Assembly: GCA_947174575.1 (NCBI GenBank)
Contig: CAMWJM010000022.1
Location: forward strand, 1-10,414
Length of the DNA stretch: 10,414 nt
Source: an uncultured Alistipes sp.
GTDB taxonomy: Bacteria > Bacteroidota > Bacteroidia > Bacteroidales > Rikenellaceae
Direction of reading: 5' to 3'
Shown: piece after piece, positions 5,778 through 10,414 of the stretch
Layout of the letters: the number at the start of each line of letters is the position of its first letter
Position numbering within the stretch: the stretch's first letter is position 1
Position numbers and translations under genes: made by a program
Notes under the pieces: generated by a model
The model's database searches: none
Told to the model about the DNA's origin: nothing
The model's input: the letters and a program-made list of their open reading frames with translations, nothing else

Positions 5778-8753
5778 ATGCGGAGGTTCTTTCTTGCAGG
5801 ATTCTTTTTGTTGTGCGGCTCTTTGGGCGCTGCGGCGGTGCCCGACGGCCCGCAGCCATATATCGACCGGGGACGGGAGTTGTTCGACTTCGGACGTTGG
5901 AGCGATGCCCGGCACGAGTTTCTCATCGCCCGCGAGAAGCTCGACCCCACCGACCGGTCGGGCAGCGAGGAGATCGATTTCCTGCTGGCAGCCTGCGCCG
6001 TGGAGCTGGGCAGCGACGATGCCGAGGGGGCTTTGCGCCGCTTCATCATCCGGCATCCCGGTTCGGTGCACAACAACGACGCGTTTTTCGCCTTGGGGTC
6101 GTATTATTGCGCCCGCGGCGACATGCGGCGTGCCCGCGAATCGTTCGCCGCAGTCGACTATGCGGCTTTGAGCGCTACGCGCCGCGAGCAGTTCGACATC
6201 CGCATGGGCTACGCCGAGTTCGCCGACCGCAATTTCGACCGGGCCTATCGCTATTTCGACCGCATCCCCAAGGAGAGCGAATATGCCGACCATGCGCTCT
6301 ATTATAAATCCTATATCGATTATCTCCGGGGCGATTACGACCGGGCTAAGCAGGGCTTTCTGGCCTTGCAGCATAGCGAGGCCTATGGCGAGCTGATGCC
6401 CTATTACCTGCTGCAGATCGAGTTCCACCAAGGCGATTACCGGTATGTGATCGACACGGGCGACGAGCTGGCCCGGCGTGCCGTGCCGCGGCGGCGCGCC
6501 GAGTTGCACCGCGTGATCGCCGAGGCGTGTTTCCGGCTGGAGGATTTCGCCGCGGCGCTCGATCATCTGCGGGCGTTCGAGGAGGCCGGCGGCGAGTACG
6601 ACCGCGAAACCGACTATCTGTGCGGTTTTTCGCTCTACCGCACGGCCCGTTATCCCGAGGCTGCCGAGCACCTGCGCAAAGTGTGCGGCGCCGAGGATGC
6701 GTTGACGCAGAACGCTTCCTATCATTTGGCCGACTGCTATTTGCGGGCCGGCGATAAGCAGGCTGCCATGCAGGCGTTCGCCATGGCTTCCGACGAGCGG
6801 TTCGACGCCGCGGTGGCCGAGGACGCGTTGTTCAATTATGCCAAGTTGCAGTACGAGTTAGGCGGCGGGACGTTCAACGGCGCGATCAACCTGTTGAGCC
6901 GCTATGCGGAGCGTTATCCCTCCTCGCCGCGGGCCGACGAGGCGCGGGCTTTGCTGATCGCCGCCTACTACAATTCCCACGATTACGATGCCGCCTACCG
7001 GGCGATCAAGGCTTCGCCTGCCGCCACCGCCGACATGCGCGCCGCCTTGCAGCGGATCGCCTATTTCCGCGGGCTGGAGGCCTACGAAGCCGGCGACCTG
7101 AAGGGCGCCCGGCGCTGTCTGGAGGAGTCGGCCGCGGTGAACGTCAGCCCCAAATACACGGCGCTCAGCGCGTTCTGGCAGGGCGAAATCGCCTTCGCGC
7201 AGGGCGATCATGCCGTTGCTGCAGCCAAATACAATGCCTACCTCGCCCGTGCTCCCCGTTCGGAGCGCGAATATGCTTTCGCCTGGTACAACTTGGGTTA
7301 TTGCTCTTTCGCCCGGAACAATCTCGCGCGGGCCGGCGAGGCGTTCCGGAAGTTCCTCGGGGTTTATCCGCATAAAGATCGCTATGCGGCCGACGCCCAC
7401 AACCGTTTGGGCGACGTTCTCTATGCCGGGCGCGATTTCGAGGCGGCGGTGGGGGAGTATGCCCGGACGATCGCGCTGGCGACCCCCGAGAAGCATTATG
7501 CCGCTTACAAGCGGGCTTTGGCGCTCGGACTGCTGGGGCGTACGGAGCAGAAGCTCCGGGCCTTGCAGCAGATTGCCGCAGCGCGCGACGGCGACTATGC
7601 CGACGCCGCTTCCTACGAGTTGGGCCGCTTCTACATCGAGCAGGAGAGCTATGCGCAGGGCGCCAAGCAGCTGGAGACGTTCCTCGCCGACTATCCCTCG
7701 TCGCCCCGGCGGGTCCAGGCGCTCTCCGATCTGGGTCTGGCCTACCTCAATCTGGGCGACCGCAAGCAGTCGTTGCACTACTACGATATGGTCGTCGCCG
7801 CTTCGCCGCAGTCGTTCGAGGCGCGCGGGGCCATGCAGGGCATCCGCGACATCTATGTCTCGGCCGGCGATGTCGACGGTTATTTCGACTATGCCGCCAA
7901 AGTCGGCATGGAGAGCGACCTGACCGCCTTGTCGCGCGACTCGCTTTCGTTCGCTGCCGCCCAGAAACTCTATCTGGCCGACCGGCACGAAGTGGCGGCC
8001 AAGTCGCTGCGCAGTTATGTGAAAAGCTATCCCAAGGGGAGCTATAAGGTCGAAGCGCTCTATTATTTGAGCGACTGCTACCTGCGTCTCGGCCAGCGCC
8101 GCGAAGCGATCGAGACCCTTTCTTCGTTGTCCGATCTGGGTGTAAACCAGTACTCCGTCACCGTGTTGGAGAAGCTCTCCGAGATGACTTTCGCCGACCG
8201 GCTCTACGACCGGGCCGCCAAGGCCTACCGCCAGCTTTACGATGTCGCGCCTACGGCTGCCGACCGGCAGAAAGCCATGCTCGGCTATGTGCGGGCCACG
8301 GTCGCCGGCGGCGATGCCCAGCGGATCGAAGCCATGGCCGCCGATGTCTGCGCCCATTCCGATGCCGGCGCCGAGGCGTTGCGCGAAGCGCGCTTCGCTT
8401 GGGCCGAGCAGTTGCGTACGCGCGACAAGCGCGATGAGGCTGCCGCACACTACCGCCGACTCGCTTCCGAGGTGCGCACCCGCGAGGGTTCGGCCGCGGC
8501 CTACTACCTGATCGAAGACCTCTTCGCCCAAGGGGATATGGAGGGCGCGGAGAAGGAGATTTTCGCCTTCTCGGAGCGCGGGCCGCAGGCCTATTGGCTG
8601 GCCAAAGCCTTCATTCTGCTGGGCGATGTCTATGTGAGCAAGGGCGACGTCTTCCAGGCCCGGGCTACCTGGCAGAGCGTGGCCGACGGCTATTCGCATG
8701 CCGATGACGGCATCGTCGAGGAGGCCCGGGCGCGTATCCGAAAATTGAAATGA
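5778..8753 (+). CDS. Exported multi-TPR protein (~990 residues), scaffold-like, function unknown
   Basis: The ATG at 5778 gives 991 residues and places a clean signal peptide at the N-terminus (MRRFFLAGFFLLCGSLGAAA, cleavage near residue 20), just downstream of a -7 promoter box; the open frame continues 32 codons further up but would overlap that promoter. The protein is then almost wholly TPR-like helix pairs. Clear units start near residues 28, 100, 170, 380, 499, 535, 608, 645, 755 and 939. Several are linked by the YPSSPR / YPHKD-type motif seen in BamD- and CpoB-like periplasmic TPR proteins (for example LADYPSSPRRVQALSDLGLA). No enzymatic domain, lipobox cysteine or membrane anchor is seen. 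TPR solenoids bind proteins, so a periplasmic assembly or scaffolding role is inferred. Its stop codon overlaps or nearly touches the next gene, which encodes an outer-membrane barrel; that barrel or its assembly is the obvious candidate partner. Confidence 0.9.
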   Translation: MRRFFLAGFFLLCGSLGAAAVPDGPQPYIDRGRELFDFGRWSDARHEFLIAREKLDPTDRSGSEEIDFLLAACAVELGSDDAEGALRRFIIRHPGSVHNNDAFFALGSYYCARGDMRRARESFAAVDYAALSATRREQFDIRMGYAEFADRNFDRAYRYFDRIPKESEYADHALYYKSYIDYLRGDYDRAKQGFLALQHSEAYGELMPYYLLQIEFHQGDYRYVIDTGDELARRAVPRRRAELHRVIAEACFRLEDFAAALDHLRAFEEAGGEYDRETDYLCGFSLYRTARYPEAAEHLRKVCGAEDALTQNASYHLADCYLRAGDKQAAMQAFAMASDERFDAAVAEDALFNYAKLQYELGGGTFNGAINLLSRYAERYPSSPRADEARALLIAAYYNSHDYDAAYRAIKASPAATADMRAALQRIAYFRGLEAYEAGDLKGARRCLEESAAVNVSPKYTALSAFWQGEIAFAQGDHAVAAAKYNAYLARAPRSEREYAFAWYNLGYCSFARNNLARAGEAFRKFLGVYPHKDRYAADAHNRLGDVLYAGRDFEAAVGEYARTIALATPEKHYAAYKRALALGLLGRTEQKLRALQQIAAARDGDYADAASYELGRFYIEQESYAQGAKQLETFLADYPSSPRRVQALSDLGLAYLNLGDRKQSLHYYDMVVAASPQSFEARGAMQGIRDIYVSAGDVDGYFDYAAKVGMESDLTALSRDSLSFAAAQKLYLADRHEVAAKSLRSYVKSYPKGSYKVEALYYLSDCYLRLGQRREAIETLSSLSDLGVNQYSVTVLEKLSEMTFADRLYDRAAKAYRQLYDVAPTAADRQKAMLGYVRATVAGGDAQRIEAMAADVCAHSDAGAEALREARFAWAEQLRTRDKRDEAAAHYRRLASEVRTREGSAAAYYLIEDLFAQGDMEGAEKEIFAFSERGPQAYWLAKAFILLGDVYVSKGDVFQARATWQSVADGYSHADDGIVEEARARIRKLK

Positions 8754-8755
8754 GC

Positions 8756-10414
8756 ATGAAAAGATTCCTCCTATTCGCCGCCGTCGTCTCGCTGCTGCCG
8801 TGGGGCGCGCGGGCGCAGGTCGCCAAGCAGGTCGAGGTGACCAAGGCCTATGTCCCCAGTCTGGAGAGCGCCGCGAAGCTTCCCGTGCAGCCCCTCATGA
8901 CCGACACGGTGAAGATGTATCCCGAGTTCGATTACGCCATCACACCGCTGCCCATCGGCATGGAACTGCAGGTGCGGCCCCTGCGTCCGGCGTCGGTCAC
9001 TTATTGGGAGTTCAACCGGCCGCGGACGTTCTACCTCAAGGCCGGCGCGGGGTATCCGCTCAATTCGCTGGTGGATTTCTATGCCGCCACGCAGCATCCC
9101 GGCACGGGCTATGTCGTGGGCTACTTCAATCATCTGGGCCGCTATGCCGACATCCGCAACACCTACGGCAATAAGATCAATTCCATTCGTCTGGACAACC
9201 GGGCCGGCGCTGCGTTGGGCAAATACTTCGGGCGCCATACGTTGGAGGGTGAGGTGAGCTACGACAACCGGCTCTACCACCGCTACGGCGCTTTCCGGCC
9301 CAAGGCGCCGATGGTCGGCGGGGCGACTCCGCCCCGGTCGCTGGTCGACTACAGCGACGTGAACCTCGATTTGCGGTTCGGCGACGATTTCCAGGATTTG
9401 AGCCGCTTCAACTTCGAGGTGCGGCTGCACGGCGACGCTTTCTTCGACCATTCCGATCTCGTGCGCAAGGCCTGGCAGAGCCGCTTGGGTGCCGGCGCCA
9501 AGGTCGGGCGGGCTTTCGGGCGTCACCGCTTCACCGTCGAGGGCGGCTACGAGTGGACCGACGGCCACCAGCGGGTGAAACGCTACGGCCAGCGGCTCGT
9601 CCATGCCGGCGCGCGGTACGGCTTCGACGGCGATCTGCTGCGTTTCGTGGTCGGCGCCGACTATTACCACGACAAGATTCTGGGCCGGGATCCCCGCAAC
9701 TACGTCGTCCCGTTCGCCCGGCTCGATTTCGAGTTGGGCACCCGGCGTTTCAAACCGTTCGTCGAGCTGGACGGCGGGCTGCACGACAACAGTTTCCAGT
9801 CGCTTTCCCGGCAGAATCCCTATGTGGGCGGCGATGCGGTGCTTGCCGCCAGCTCGGTCGACTACAACATCCGCCTCGGATTGAGCGGCAAACTCTGGGA
9901 CGACCGGTTCGACTATCGTGCTTATATCGCCTTTTCGATCCACGACAATCATCCCTATTGGTATGGCGTTTCCTATGGCGAGCCGCAGATCGGAGCTTTC
10001 TCGGGCGTCATGATGCCCGCACTGGCCCGACAGACGGTCACGTCGTTCCACGGCGAGGTCGTTTATCGGCCCTGGAGGTTCCTGTGCATCGATCTGGGCG
10101 TGCATGGCTATCTCTACAACGATGAGGGATTGTATCTCTATGGTTCGCGGGTCGAGTTGGCCCATGGCGAGCCGCAGTTCCGCACCCATGCGGGCATCCG
10201 CTACGAGGGCCGCAAGATCGCTTGTGGTGTCGGCGTCCGCGCCCGGAGCAAACGGTGGTGGTCGCTGCTCGTGCCGCAGGAGGGCATGCCGATGCAGGAG
10301 GGCTTCGGAGCGCCGTTCTGCGTCGATCTGGGTGCCGATTTCGAGTGGCGGATTTCGAGCCGCGTCTGCGTCTTCGCCGAGGGCTGCAACCTGCTCGACC
10401 GCAAGCTCTACGAT
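8756..10414 (+). CDS. Outer-membrane beta-barrel protein, TonB-receptor-like but without plug; 3'-truncated
   Basis: The frame stays open from the start codon to the window edge: 553 codons with no stop. Two starts are possible: ATG 8756 (MKRFLLF, 2 bases after the TPR stop) or ATG 8750 (MSMKRF, giving an ATGA overlap). Either yields a signal peptide with cleavage after ARA (residue 20 from 8756), leaving a mature N-terminal Gln. A segment of ~45 residues follows (VTKAYVPSLESAAKLPVQP, DTVKMYPEFDYAITPLP), of a kind I recall from Bacteroidetes barrel proteins. From about residue 95 the sequence alternates polar and aromatic/hydrophobic residues in strand-turn style, rich in Tyr, Phe, Gly and Asp. 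The last visible residues, FAEGCNLLDRKLYD, resemble the penultimate strands of TonB-dependent receptors (NLLDRKYY type), so only a few tens of codons are probably missing. No ~120-residue plug domain is visible. Ligand unknown. Co-transcribed with the TPR gene. Confidence 0.85.
   Translation, partial: MKRFLLFAAVVSLLPWGARAQVAKQVEVTKAYVPSLESAAKLPVQPLMTDTVKMYPEFDYAITPLPIGMELQVRPLRPASVTYWEFNRPRTFYLKAGAGYPLNSLVDFYAATQHPGTGYVVGYFNHLGRYADIRNTYGNKINSIRLDNRAGAALGKYFGRHTLEGEVSYDNRLYHRYGAFRPKAPMVGGATPPRSLVDYSDVNLDLRFGDDFQDLSRFNFEVRLHGDAFFDHSDLVRKAWQSRLGAGAKVGRAFGRHRFTVEGGYEWTDGHQRVKRYGQRLVHAGARYGFDGDLLRFVVGADYYHDKILGRDPRNYVVPFARLDFELGTRRFKPFVELDGGLHDNSFQSLSRQNPYVGGDAVLAASSVDYNIRLGLSGKLWDDRFDYRAYIAFSIHDNHPYWYGVSYGEPQIGAFSGVMMPALARQTVTSFHGEVVYRPWRFLCIDLGVHGYLYNDEGLYLYGSRVELAHGEPQFRTHAGIRYEGRKIACGVGVRARSKRWWSLLVPQEGMPMQEGFGAPFCVDLGADFEWRISSRVCVFAEGCNLLDRKLYD

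Noticed and set aside
6858..8699. Minus-strand open frame (613 codons) opposite the TPR gene
   Set aside because: Repetitive antisense of TPR codons without signal peptide or domain; the plus strand encodes a clear TPR protein.
8771..10189. Minus-strand open frame (472 codons) opposite the barrel gene
   Set aside because: The plus-strand frame has a signal peptide, barrel pattern and operon junction. The antisense frame has none of these and is a GC-driven shadow.
1..10414. CRISPR array, tRNA/rRNA genes, transposase, integrase, toxin-antitoxin or phage defence genes
   Set aside because: No regularly spaced perfect repeats, structural RNA signatures or matching protein motifs were seen on either strand.

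Overview
The window looks like a GC-rich chromosome segment from the phylum Bacteroidota, most plausibly an Alistipes/Rikenellaceae-type gut bacterium. The reasons are: GC content of roughly 60% or more by eye in coding DNA; no clear Shine-Dalgarno sequences ahead of the genes; promoter-like motifs of the Bacteroidetes type (-33 TTTG, -7 TAnnTTTG) in the one sizeable intergenic gap; and a protein style (signal peptides ending in AxA-Q, long TPR lipoprotein-like exported proteins, TonB-receptor-like barrels) usual for that phylum. The genus is an inference. There is no tRNA, rRNA, CRISPR array, transposase or phage gene.

Region 1 (1-5075, + strand) is a tripartite RND efflux operon in the usual order: the 3' end of a periplasmic adaptor gene (membrane fusion protein), a complete 1010-residue inner-membrane RND pump, and a complete TolC-type outer-membrane channel. 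Spacing is very tight (7 bases, then a 4-base ATGA overlap), so the three should be co-translated and together form one envelope-spanning proton-driven export machine. The substrate cannot be read from the sequence.

Region 2 (5113-5529, - strand) is a small OsmC/Ohr-family gene with both family cysteines. It converges on the efflux operon with only 37 bases between the stop codons.

Region 3 (5530-5777) is a 248-base AT-rich divergent promoter gap. It carries promoter-like motifs facing both ways. It also holds an unusual set of nested repeats: two diverged direct copies of a ~40-base unit, a near-perfect 25-base palindrome, and a larger imperfect inverted repeat. It may be a regulatory array or a small dispersed extragenic repeat.

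Region 4 (5778-10414, + strand) is a two-gene operon: a 991-residue exported protein made almost entirely of TPR-like helical repeats, then an outer-membrane beta-barrel protein that runs off the right edge. The barrel gene is open for 553 codons without reaching its stop. It looks like the barrel half of a TonB-dependent receptor without a plug domain. A periplasmic TPR scaffold coupled to an outer-membrane barrel is the part of this window most likely to represent a poorly described system.
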